Assembly: GCA_964617875.1 (NCBI GenBank)
Contig: CAZUAI010000010.1
Span: 1-64,000 of the forward strand
From: CAZMVY01 sp964617875
Lineage (GTDB): Bacteria; Planctomycetota; Phycisphaerae; UBA1845; PWPN01
Direction: 5' to 3'
Length of the DNA stretch: 64,000 nt
Made by a program: the position numbers and the translations under genes. Shown here in pieces: positions 10,783 through 18,347 of this stretch (its first letter is position 1; every line of letters starts with the position of its first letter). The notes under the pieces were generated by a model. It saw only the letters and a program-made list of their open reading frames with translations. It did no database searches and had not been told where the DNA came from.

Positions 10783-11688
10783 TCACAGCCCCAGCGCGAC
10801 GTCCCTGCCGTCGGCCGTCGCCGAGTCCAGCGCGGCCTGAATGAACGCCATGATCTCCAGCGTTTCGTCGATCGGCACGGGGGCCTGCCGGGTGCGGAAG
10901 AACTCCGCGATCGCCTTGCACAGGCCCCCGTAGCTGTGGGGCTCGTTCGCCAGGCAGACGATCCGCTTCTCGGCGTAGGCGAGCGCGCCGTAGTCGTGCG
11001 GCGGGACGCGACGGCCCTGCATCGTGCCGATCCGGCCGTCTTTCCAGATGCCGACGGCGACGTCCACGTCCTTCGTGCTCGTGCAACGGACGCTGCGGCA
11101 GCCCGTCCCCATGATCGTGTAGAGGATCTCGACCCCGTGGACGCCGTACCAGAAGAAACCGGGGTTGGTCGGCTCGAGGCTGGCCGGGCTGTATGCGTCG
11201 CAGGCCATGACCTTGCCGTGCGACGGGTCGCGCAGAAACGCCTGGATGTTCGGCAGGTACCGCAGCGACGACGTGCTGAAGCAGGGCAGCTTCGCCTCCC
11301 GGATGATCCGCACCATCTCCTTCGCGTCGGCGAGGCTCGCGGAAAACGGCTTGTCGACGTAGACCGGCTTGCCGGCCCCGGCGACCGCCTTCAGCTCCTT
11401 CAGGTGCCGGCGGCCGTCCACGCTCTCGAGCAGGAAGGCGTCCACGAGCGGGACCATCTCCTCGATGCTCTCCGTGATCTTCACGCCGTGCTTCTCCCGC
11501 AGCTGCTGCGTGTACTCCTTCACCCGGTCGCGGCTCGACCCGATGTCCCCGCTGAACGACGGGTACGCGGCGACCACGCGGACGCCCGGCACGTGTTCCT
11601 TGTGCTTCTCATCGTGGAAGATGCCCGTAAACGCGATCACGTGCGACGTGTCGCAGCCGATGATGCCGGCCCTGATTACCTCGGCCAT
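10783..11688 (-). CDS. Gfo/Idh/MocA family oxidoreductase
   Basis: The protein has 301 residues, with an ATG after GGAGGTTCTC. The Rossmann motif is GIIGCDTSH near residue 8, so the third glycine of the usual GxGxxG is replaced, while the dinucleotide-binding strand-turn-helix is otherwise plausible. The catalytic-type motif is VDKPFSASLADAKEM (Lys kept, EKP changed to DKP). It belongs to the Gfo/Idh/MocA branch common in planctomycetes, often found near sugar isomerases. It lies between the fumarylacetoacetase-family gene and the second oxidoreductase on the same strand, suggesting one catabolic operon. The substrate is unknown. Confidence 0.75.
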   Translation of the reverse strand: MAEVIRAGIIGCDTSHVIAFTGIFHDEKHKEHVPGVRVVAAYPSFSGDIGSSRDRVKEYTQQLREKHGVKITESIEEMVPLVDAFLLESVDGRRHLKELKAVAGAGKPVYVDKPFSASLADAKEMVRIIREAKLPCFSTSSLRYLPNIQAFLRDPSHGKVMACDAYSPASLEPTNPGFFWYGVHGVEILYTIMGTGCRSVRCTSTKDVDVAVGIWKDGRIGTMQGRRVPPHDYGALAYAEKRIVCLANEPHSYGGLCKAIAEFFRTRQAPVPIDETLEIMAFIQAALDSATADGRDVALGL

Positions 11689-11784
11689 GAGAACCTCCGA
11701 TGGCAGCGAAATCGAAAAGGCGGGACACCGGCAAGGCGTCGCCGCCGTCGTGTCCTGTCTCGCCTTTTCGCCTTTCTCGGTCTT

Positions 11785-12576
11785 CTATGCCTTCGTCACC
11801 GGGTTCGACAGCACGCCGATCCCGTCGATTTCGACCACGATCGTGTCGCCCGCCCGCAGGTACACCGGCGGCTTGCGGGCCACGCCGACCCCCTCCGGCG
11901 TGCCCGTGCAGATCACCGTCCCCGGCCGGAGCGTGAACTGGTGCGACAGGAAGCTGATCAGCTTCGCCGTCGAGAAGATCATGTCGCTCGTGTTCGAGTT
12001 CTGCATGACCCTGCCGTTCAGCACGGATCGGATCGGCCGGTCGTCGGGGTTGATCGCGTCGGCCGTCACCAGCACCGGCCCCAGCGGGCAGAACGTGTCG
12101 AACCCCTTGGCCCGCGCCCACTGCTTGTCCCGGCGGATCTGGCAGTCGCGGGCGGACACGTCGTTCGCGCACGTGTAGCCGAGCGCGTATTGCAGCGCGT
12201 CGGCCTCGGACACATCGCGCGCCGTGCGGCCGATGACGATCGCCAGCTCGGCCTCGTAGTCCACCTCGTCCGGCGCGGACCTCGGCAGCACGATCGGATC
12301 GCCCGCGGCGATCACCGACGTCGTCGCCTTGAGGAAGATCAGCGGCTCGTCCGGCGGCGTGAACCCGCCCTCGGCCGCGTGCGCCTTGTAGTTCAGGCCG
12401 ATCGCGAACACGTTCGGCGGATCGACCGGCGGCAGGATCCTGCCGATCGGCACGACCTCGCCCGTCGGCTCGAGCCGGCCGAACAGATCGCCCCGCAGCC
12501 GCCGGGCGGTCGTTGCATCGACGGGCTCCCCGAGCGTCACGCGGCCGGCCGGATCCAGAAAACGAACGATCTCCAT
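11785..12576 (-). CDS. fumarylacetoacetate hydrolase family protein
   Basis: The protein has 263 residues, with an ATG after GCGAGG. The family core is clear: IGLNYKAHAAEGG, DEVDYEAELAIVIGRTARDV with the metal-binding acidic residues, GYTCANDVSARDCQ, and the C-terminal GTVICTGTPEGVGVARKPP. Such enzymes bind Mg or Mn and hydrolyse or decarboxylate 2-keto or 1,3-diketo acids, for example ketodeoxy sugar acids or catechol pathway products. With two Gfo/Idh/MocA oxidoreductases directly downstream, a sugar-acid pathway is more likely than aromatic breakdown. That is inference from context. Confidence 0.85.
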   Translation of the reverse strand: MEIVRFLDPAGRVTLGEPVDATTARRLRGDLFGRLEPTGEVVPIGRILPPVDPPNVFAIGLNYKAHAAEGGFTPPDEPLIFLKATTSVIAAGDPIVLPRSAPDEVDYEAELAIVIGRTARDVSEADALQYALGYTCANDVSARDCQIRRDKQWARAKGFDTFCPLGPVLVTADAINPDDRPIRSVLNGRVMQNSNTSDMIFSTAKLISFLSHQFTLRPGTVICTGTPEGVGVARKPPVYLRAGDTIVVEIDGIGVLSNPVTKA

Positions 12577-12731
12577 GTGGCAGCCTCGCATCCGGGCCCG
12601 GCGTCGCCTGCGGCGACGGCGGGACCGCGAAAAACCGCCACCCTTGTCCACGCCACGCCCGGCGTTGTCAAGCCGATCCGTCCCATCCCTTCGACCCCAG
12701 ACGAGTGCTTCGCGGTGACGGTCCGCGCAGA

Positions 12732-13634
12732 TCACGGCGGCGGGCTCATGCCGCCCTTGCGAAATGCCGCGGGAAGGCGGTCGATCAGGTCCGTGGCGAT
12801 CAGGGAGATTTCGCCGAGGTCGCGGGCCGCGAGGTCGCCGGCCGTGCCGTGGACGTGAACGCCGAGGACCGACGCGTCGAACGGCGACAACCCCTGGCCG
12901 ATCAGGGCGGCGATCACCCCGGTCAGGACGTCGCCGCTTCCACCGGTGGCCATGCCGGGGTTGCCGGTGCGGTTGACGAAGACCCGCCGGCCGTCCGTGA
13001 CGACCGTCCCGGCACCCTTCAAGACCACCACCGCCTCGGCAGCGCCCCCGAACGACCCGACGCAGCGAAGCGCGCTGCCGACCCGGTCGGCCTGGACGAC
13101 GGCGGTGGAGGTCCGCAACAGGCGGGCCATCTCGCCCGGGTGCGGCGTCAGCACCCAGCGCGCGGATTGCGCCGGAGGAGTGGCGGACAAGGCGCGACCG
13201 AGCAGGTTCAGGCCGTCGGCGTCGATGACGACGGGCTTCGCCGAGCACGCACGCAGGAATCGGCACCACCGCCGATCGAGCGCCGCGTCCCCCGCGCCGA
13301 GGCCTGGGCCGAACGCGACGACATCCGCCGCCGCCACCGCATCCGCCAGCGCGCCGCCGTCGTCGTCGATCAGCCCCGCCCGGTTCTGCGGCAGCGCGAT
13401 GCTGGTGGCGCACGGGGCCAGCGAGGCGACGGTCGGCTGGATGCCCGCGGGCACGGCGACCGTCACGAGCCCGGCCCCGGACCGGAGCGCGGCGTTCGCC
13501 GCCAGGGCTGGCGCGCCGATCATCCCGCGGCTCCCGCCGACGATGAGCACGCGGCCGAAGCGGCCCTTGTGCCCGTCGCGCGGACGGCGGGCGAGACGCG
13601 GAACCGCGCGCACGTAGCGGATTCGCGCCGCCAT
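12732..13634 (-). CDS. nnrD: ADP/ATP-dependent NAD(P)H-hydrate dehydratase
   Basis: The protein has 300 residues and lacks the YjeF N-terminal epimerase domain, so it is a stand-alone dehydratase (ribokinase-like fold). Motifs are GGSRGMIGAPALAANAALRSG near residue 33, VLTPHPGEMARLL, LKGAGTVVTDG and the phosphate-binding NPGMATGGSGDVLTG near residue 225. It repairs damaged NADHX and NADPHX. Its ATG overlaps the larB stop by one base (TGATG), so translation is probably coupled. Confidence 0.88.
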   Translation of the reverse strand: MAARIRYVRAVPRLARRPRDGHKGRFGRVLIVGGSRGMIGAPALAANAALRSGAGLVTVAVPAGIQPTVASLAPCATSIALPQNRAGLIDDDGGALADAVAAADVVAFGPGLGAGDAALDRRWCRFLRACSAKPVVIDADGLNLLGRALSATPPAQSARWVLTPHPGEMARLLRTSTAVVQADRVGSALRCVGSFGGAAEAVVVLKGAGTVVTDGRRVFVNRTGNPGMATGGSGDVLTGVIAALIGQGLSPFDASVLGVHVHGTAGDLAARDLGEISLIATDLIDRLPAAFRKGGMSPPP

Positions 13635-14398
13635 CACGGCCCTTTCCCCGCGGCACGCCGGTTGATCAGCGCCGCGAGGTACCCGGCGCCGAAGCCGTTG
13701 TCGATGTTCACCACGGCCACCCCGGCGGCGCAGCTGTTCAGCATCGTCAGCAGCGGCGCCAGCCCCTGGAAGCTCGCCCCGTAGCCCACGCTCGTCGGCA
13801 CGGCGATCACCGGCGCCGTCACCAGCCCGCCGACCACGCTCGCCAGCGCGCCCTCCATGCCCGCCGCGACGACCACCACGTTTGCCCGCTGCAACTCCGC
13901 CGAGTGCGCCAGCAGCCGGTGGATGCCGGCCACGCCGACGTCGTAGAACGTCTGCGTCCGCTGGTCCATGATCTCGGCCGTGACGCGGGCCTCCTCGGCG
14001 ACGGACATGTCGCTCGTCCCGGCCGACACGATCGCGATGACGCCGTCCGACGGCTCCGCCGGCTTCTGGCGAATGCAGATCGTCCGCGCGAGCTTGTGGT
14101 AGACGGCCTTGCGGAACCTGCGGCGGACGGCGGCGAAGACCGCCGGCTCGGCCCGCGTGGCGAGAATGTTCCCGCCCGCCCTGGCCCGCCGCTCGACGAT
14201 GGCCACGACCTGCGGCGTCGTCTTGCCGGCGCAGTAGATCACCTCGGGAAAGCCGCAGCGGATCGCCCGGTGGTGGTCCACCTTGGCGAAGCCGAGGTCC
14301 TCGAACGGGAGGCTCCGGAGCCGGGCCATGGCGTCCGCGACGCTCGTCCGGCCGCGGCGGACCTGATCCAGCAGTTTTCGCAGGGATTCGGAAGTCAT
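13634..14398 (-). CDS. larB: LarB, nickel-pincer cofactor biosynthesis carboxylase/hydrolase
   Basis: The protein has 254 residues, the usual length. The C-terminal half is PurE-like: IAIVSAGTSDMSVAEEA, VGVAGIHRLL, VVVVAAGMEGALASVVGGL and VIAVPTSVGYGASFQG. The N-terminal part (SLRKLLDQVRRGRTSVADAM) is typical of LarB. LarB carboxylates nicotinic acid adenine dinucleotide and hydrolyses it in the first step towards the nickel-pincer cofactor of lactate racemase. No larA, larC or larE is in the window. The promoter at 14407-14435 ends eight bases before the ATG, so the mRNA may be leaderless. Confidence 0.9.
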   Translation of the reverse strand: MTSESLRKLLDQVRRGRTSVADAMARLRSLPFEDLGFAKVDHHRAIRCGFPEVIYCAGKTTPQVVAIVERRARAGGNILATRAEPAVFAAVRRRFRKAVYHKLARTICIRQKPAEPSDGVIAIVSAGTSDMSVAEEARVTAEIMDQRTQTFYDVGVAGIHRLLAHSAELQRANVVVVAAGMEGALASVVGGLVTAPVIAVPTSVGYGASFQGLAPLLTMLNSCAAGVAVVNIDNGFGAGYLAALINRRAAGKGP

Positions 14399-14406
14399 GG
14401 CCTCGA

Positions 14407-14435
14407 ATCGTAGTCCCGGCCGAGGGCGCGATCAA
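14407..14435 (-). promoter_or_regulatory. promoter of larB-nnrD, leaderless type
   Basis: TTGATC (14435-14430), a 17-bp spacer and TACGAT (14412-14407) on the minus strand. The predicted transcription start (about 14400) is almost at the ATG (14398). Confidence 0.45.
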
Positions 14436-14444
14436 GCCGGCGGT

Positions 14445-14474
14445 TTGACTCTGCCACGGCGCGGCGGGTATCAC
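14445..14474 (+). promoter_or_regulatory. promoter upstream of the secreted endonuclease/phosphatase gene
   Basis: TTGACT (14445-14450), an 18-bp spacer and TATCAC (14469-14474). It diverges from the larB promoter and leaves a leader of about 75 nt. Confidence 0.4.
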
Positions 14475-14554
14475 TGCCGCGGTGAGCTCCGGCGCGGCCC
14501 GTGGCAACGCCGAAGACCCAGACAACGAGCATGGCTTTCGGCACAAGGTGATCC

Positions 14555-15841
14555 ATGATGCGGTTGCGCAGGTTCGTTATCGCGGCGGCGTGTTTCGCGG
14601 CACCGTTGCCCGTCCACGGCCAGGGGCCCCTGCCCGTGGTCGCCGAGCACGCCTTTCGGATCGACGAGACCGTCCCGACGATCGCCTGGTCGGATGCGCG
14701 GGCGTACGTCGATCGCGAGGTCTTCGTCGTCGGCCGGATTGCCGCCACGAAGCGGACCCGAACCATGTGCTTCCTCGACTTCGACCGCAACGACCGGACG
14801 GCCATGACGATCGTCATCCGCGGCGAGAACCTCGGCCGCTTCGACCCGCCGCCGGACAAGGCGTGTCTCCGCAGGAACGTCAGGGTTCACGGGTGGGTGT
14901 CGGAGTTCCAGGGCAACCCGCAGATCATGATCTCCCGGCCGGAGGCGATCACCATCCTGCCGGACGACGCGCCGCTGCCGCCCCCGCGGGCGGCGACATC
15001 CCGCCCCGCCCCGAAGGACCCGGCCATCGTCACCGTGGCGACGTATAACGCCGAGAACCTCTTCGATGCCTTCGACGACCCTTACGCCGGCGACGAGAAC
15101 ACGCCGGTCAAGTCCCGGCCGGCGCTCGAAGCGCTGGCGAAGACGATCCGCGCCGCCGATGCCGACGTCCTGGCGCTGGAAGAGGTTGAGAACCGCGGCA
15201 TCCTCGAGCAGTTCAACCGCGTGCTGCTCGCCGACCTGGGCTACACGGACGTGGTGCTCTTCGAAGGCAACGACGCGCGCGGCATCGACGTGGCCCTTCT
15301 GACGCGGCTGCCCGTCGGGCCGGTCACTTCGCACCGCCACCTGCGCTTCAAGACGAATCAGGGGACCGATACGACCTTCCGCCGCGACCTGCTCCGCGTG
15401 CGTCTCGAGCCGCCGCGCGCGCCGCCGTTCGACGTCTTCGTCGCCCACTTCAAGAGCAAGGAGGGCGGCGAGACGGGCGGTCTCGACATCCGGCTTGCCG
15501 AGGCCCGCGCGGCCCGTTCCATCTTCGACGGCATCCTCGCCCGCGAACCCGAGGCACGCTTCGTCGTCTGCGGCGACTTCAACGACCTCATCGACAGCGA
15601 ACCGCTCAAGATGATGCTCGGCCACGGCGAAACCGCGCTCAAGACCTTCCACGAGGACGGCGCGACCGAACCGCGCATCACGTTCACCCGGGAACCGTAC
15701 CGCTCGATGATCGACTACATCCTGTGCTCGCCGGCCATGGCGAAGTGCTACGTGCCGAAGTCGTACCGCGTCATTGAGGCCCCGGCCGAAACCCCGGGCA
15801 GCGACCACAACCCCGTGGTCGTGCAGTTCCGGATCCGCTAG
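14555..15841 (+). CDS. secreted endonuclease/exonuclease/phosphatase-family protein with OB-fold domain
   Basis: The protein has 428 residues. A signal peptide spans about residues 1-22 (FVIAAACFAAPLPVHG). An OB-fold-like nucleic-acid-binding domain follows (EVFVVGRIAATKRTR, then FLDFDRNDRTAMTIVI). From about residue 165 the endonuclease/exonuclease/phosphatase fold appears with its metal and catalytic motifs: TYNAENLFD, LEEVENRG, GIDVALL, VCGDFND and GSDHNPVVV. It resembles extracellular nucleases of the ExeM/YhcR type and could degrade environmental DNA for phosphate. A phosphodiesterase role is also possible. AAGGTG precedes the ATG. Its stop codon overlaps that of the convergent tsaB. Confidence 0.8.
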   Translation: MMRLRRFVIAAACFAAPLPVHGQGPLPVVAEHAFRIDETVPTIAWSDARAYVDREVFVVGRIAATKRTRTMCFLDFDRNDRTAMTIVIRGENLGRFDPPPDKACLRRNVRVHGWVSEFQGNPQIMISRPEAITILPDDAPLPPPRAATSRPAPKDPAIVTVATYNAENLFDAFDDPYAGDENTPVKSRPALEALAKTIRAADADVLALEEVENRGILEQFNRVLLADLGYTDVVLFEGNDARGIDVALLTRLPVGPVTSHRHLRFKTNQGTDTTFRRDLLRVRLEPPRAPPFDVFVAHFKSKEGGETGGLDIRLAEARAARSIFDGILAREPEARFVVCGDFNDLIDSEPLKMMLGHGETALKTFHEDGATEPRITFTREPYRSMIDYILCSPAMAKCYVPKSYRVIEAPAETPGSDHNPVVVQFRIR

Positions 15842-16581
15842 GCTTCGGAGCCCTTCTGCCTCGCGAGCCACTTCTCTTCCGGCTCGGGGATGCGGACGTA
15901 GATCGGCACGCAGTCGCGCGGATCGCAGTACCGCCCCGCCGCCGCCATCTCGACGCCCACCGCATGCACGCACTCGGCCCGCCCCGGCCACAACTCGCGC
16001 GGAAGCACCCGGACGCCCGTCCCCTCGATCGCCGTCCTGTGGTAGTCCACGCCCTCGCCCAGCACCGCGACGGCACCCGGCACCGCCCCGATCCGTTCGG
16101 GAACCGTCCGCCCGAGGAACGTCGCGGGCTCGACCATCGCCGCGTCGATGATCTTCTCACACGTCGCCCCGTCCCGCACGGCAAACAGGGCCGTGAAGAT
16201 CTGCCCCCGCTTGGCATCGAGCACGACGGCGACGTACTCCGGCGGCGGTTCCGCCCGAAGCGCGTTGCGGGACAGCGCATCGACGCTCGGCACGCGCACC
16301 AGACGCGCCCCGGTCGCCCACGCGAGCGTCCTCGCGACGGTGACCCCGATCCGCGCCCCGGTGAAACTCCCCGGCCCGGCGGACACGTAGACCTCGTCCA
16401 GCTCGTCGGGGCGCCATCCCTGCCCCCGGACAAGGCCGTCGATGGTCGCGTGCAGCCCGCCGGCGTGCTTCGCGTCGCCCGGCAGGGCCGCCGCCGCGCG
16501 CACCGTCCGGCCCGTGGCCACGCAGAGGCTGCCGGCGCGACCGGTCGTTTCGATGGCCAGAATCCGCGGCTCCCTCGGCAT
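15838..16581 (-). CDS. tsaB: TsaB, tRNA threonylcarbamoyladenosine biosynthesis protein
   Basis: The protein has 247 residues and an ASKHA fold. The N terminus reads ILAIETTGRAGSLCVA. The diagnostic VSAGPGSFTGARIGV lies near residue 68, followed by ALAWATGA-type sequence and VLDAKRGQIFTALF. TsaB acts with TsaD and TsaE in forming t6A at position 37 of ANN-decoding tRNAs. The start has no normal ribosome site; a CAGAAT element lies six bases upstream of the ATG. The gene converges with the nuclease gene, both stops lying in the same CTAG at 15838-15841. Confidence 0.88.
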   Translation of the reverse strand: MPREPRILAIETTGRAGSLCVATGRTVRAAAALPGDAKHAGGLHATIDGLVRGQGWRPDELDEVYVSAGPGSFTGARIGVTVARTLAWATGARLVRVPSVDALSRNALRAEPPPEYVAVVLDAKRGQIFTALFAVRDGATCEKIIDAAMVEPATFLGRTVPERIGAVPGAVAVLGEGVDYHRTAIEGTGVRVLPRELWPGRAECVHAVGVEMAAAGRYCDPRDCVPIYVRIPEPEEKWLARQKGSEA

Positions 16582-16644
16582 CCCCCCATTCTGACGGAAC
16601 GAGCGAATGACACAAGCCCGGCCGAATCCGCTCACCCCGCTTCC

Positions 16645-16673
16645 TTGACACGCGCTCGCGCCGATCCTATAAG
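16645..16673 (+). promoter_or_regulatory. strong sigma-70-type promoter of trxA
   Basis: A perfect TTGACA (16645-16650), a 17-bp spacer and TATAAG (16668-16673). The predicted leader to the thioredoxin ATG is about 73 nt. It is one of the best consensus promoters in the window, fitting a highly expressed gene. Confidence 0.75.
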
Positions 16674-16752
16674 CGTACCCAGGAATCGCCCGTGGGGCCT
16701 TGCGGCGGGCATGGATCGTCCGAACTTCGCCCCACACAAGGAGTTGCGAACG

Positions 16753-17088
16753 ATGGCCGGTGCAAACACGCTCCAATTCACGGATGACAACTTCGACGCC
16801 GAGGTCCTCCAATCCGACCTGCCGGTCCTGGTCGATTTCTGGGCCGACTGGTGCGCCCCCTGCCGACGCCTGGGACCCCTGATTGATGAACTCGCCGAGC
16901 AGTACGCCGGCAAGGTGAAGGTCGGCAAGGTCGATACGAACACCTGCGCCAAGACCGCGGCTCGTTTCGACATCAACTCGATCCCGACGGTGATCATCTT
17001 CCACGAAGGCCAGATCACCGACAAGATCATGGGCCTGCGCGCCCGGCGCGAGTACGAGGATGCCCTGAGCCGCGTCGTCAAGAAGTAA
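16753..17088 (+). CDS. trxA: thioredoxin
   Basis: The protein has 111 residues, the normal length. The redox motif is WCAPC at residues 33-37, with Ala in place of the usual Gly, a common variant. The cis-proline loop SIPT lies near residue 79. The start is the ATG following AAGGAG; longer open frames upstream are not supported. It reduces cytoplasmic disulfides, for example in ribonucleotide reductase and peroxiredoxins. It converges with the anti-sigma gene with only five bases between the stops. Confidence 0.95.
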   Translation: MAGANTLQFTDDNFDAEVLQSDLPVLVDFWADWCAPCRRLGPLIDELAEQYAGKVKVGKVDTNTCAKTAARFDINSIPTVIIFHEGQITDKIMGLRARREYEDALSRVVKK

Positions 17089-17093
17089 GGCCG

Positions 17094-17588
17094 TCAGCTC
17101 AACATCCGCGCATCGTCGATGTGCCGCTGGTAGTGGCTGGCCCCCAGCGCCTCCGCGAGCCGGTGCGCCTGCGCGAGGTCGTTCATCAGGCCGGCCCGCA
17201 GCGACAGGATCATCGCCGCCGCCGCCGCGACCGCCGTCATCCGCGACAACGATTCACCCAGCCACTGCGCGACATTCGTCGGCGGCCGCGCCCGCCGGAG
17301 ATGCTCCGCCTGCGGGCTATCGCGCTGCGACCGGACCAGCATACGAAGCGCCTTCTCGTTGGCCCGCCCCAGCAGGCCGGGTGGCGGGGCCGATGTCTCG
17401 AGCATCGTCAGGGCCCCCTGCACCCGAATCACGCGGGTCGCCCACTCCAGACAGCGCGGGCACACCCTCAGGTGCTTCATCAGCCGATCCGGGAGCGGCC
17501 CGCCGCCGTCGATCCAACGCAGCAACGCGCGGCAACCCCGGCAGGTCCGCCCGTCCGCCTCCGGCCGACGCCGTGCCTTCATCGTCAT
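17094..17588 (-). CDS. zinc-binding anti-sigma factor
   Basis: The protein has 164 residues. An N-terminal CRGCRALLRW segment is followed by the zinc anti-sigma signature HLRVCPRC (His-x3-Cys-x2-Cys) near residue 40. A hydrophobic segment (MTAVAAAAAMILSLRAG) near residue 120 could be a membrane helix. The ATG overlaps the stop of the sigma factor gene by four bases (ATGA), a typical sigma/anti-sigma arrangement with coupled translation. It probably sequesters the upstream sigma factor until a signal arrives. The signal is unknown. Confidence 0.75.
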   Translation of the reverse strand: MTMKARRRPEADGRTCRGCRALLRWIDGGGPLPDRLMKHLRVCPRCLEWATRVIRVQGALTMLETSAPPPGLLGRANEKALRMLVRSQRDSPQAEHLRRARPPTNVAQWLGESLSRMTAVAAAAAMILSLRAGLMNDLAQAHRLAEALGASHYQRHIDDARMLS

Positions 17589-18175
17589 GTCTCCTTCGCC
17601 AGCCGCGCGGCCAGCCGAAGCACGGCTTGCCGACGATAAACCCGCGCGGTCCCGGCCGAGATGTTCATGATCTGCGAAATGCGACGATAATTGAGCCCGC
17701 TCAGGTCGCGCAGAACGATGACATCGCGCAGCTGCGCGGGCAACTGCAGGATCGCCGACCGCAATCGGTCGACCACCTGGAAATGTTCGAGCCCGGCCGG
17801 GACGCCGGCGGCGGCCGACCGGCGCGCGCAATGCTCGGCCACGCGCGGCAGATGACCCTGTTCGCGACGGCGACGTCGAATCATCTCGGTCGCCGCGTTG
17901 ATGGCCGAACGATAGAAGTACGCCGCCCGGTTCTCCCCGACATGCTCCGGCCCGCGGGCCGCCATCTGGCAAACCGTGTTCTGATAGGCGTCCAGCACGT
18001 CTTGCTCACGTCCCAGCATGCGCCACAACGTGTTCACGATCCCCCGCCCGTGCCGCTGAAGCAGGTCAAGGATCCAGGCCTGGCTGTCCGCCGCATTCGC
18101 CGTATCCACGGCAGCCAGTTCGTCCAACATGCCTCGCAGGCCCGCGGGCAAGCCACAGATCACCGATTGGGCCAT
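17585..18175 (-). CDS. ECF-type RNA polymerase sigma factor
   Basis: The protein has 196 residues, with an ATG after AAGGAGG. Region 2 lies at about 35-105 (DLLQRHGRGIVNTLWRMLG, DVLDAYQNTVCQM, AYFYRSAINAATEMIRRR). Region 4 lies at about 130-190 (LQLPAQLRDVIVLRDLSGL, then YRRISQIMNISAGTARVYRR), a helix-turn-helix. It is followed directly by its anti-sigma factor and diverges from the secretion-like operon at 18348 across 170 bp. It could control that operon. No promoter motif was proven. Confidence 0.85.
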   Translation of the reverse strand: MAQSVICGLPAGLRGMLDELAAVDTANAADSQAWILDLLQRHGRGIVNTLWRMLGREQDVLDAYQNTVCQMAARGPEHVGENRAAYFYRSAINAATEMIRRRRREQGHLPRVAEHCARRSAAAGVPAGLEHFQVVDRLRSAILQLPAQLRDVIVLRDLSGLNYRRISQIMNISAGTARVYRRQAVLRLAARLAKET

Positions 18176-18347
18176 GACGGCCTCCTTGGTGCTGCACCAT
18201 TCAAGACGCCGGTTTCATCAGCGCGTTAGCGCCTCTACCCCTCATTGCCGCGCCGTGCGGATTCCCTAACAAGAAACTGCGATATCCGTCCTTGAATGGA
18301 CACAACCACTGCGGCGATCAACATGGATATGCTGACAGAGCATTCTT

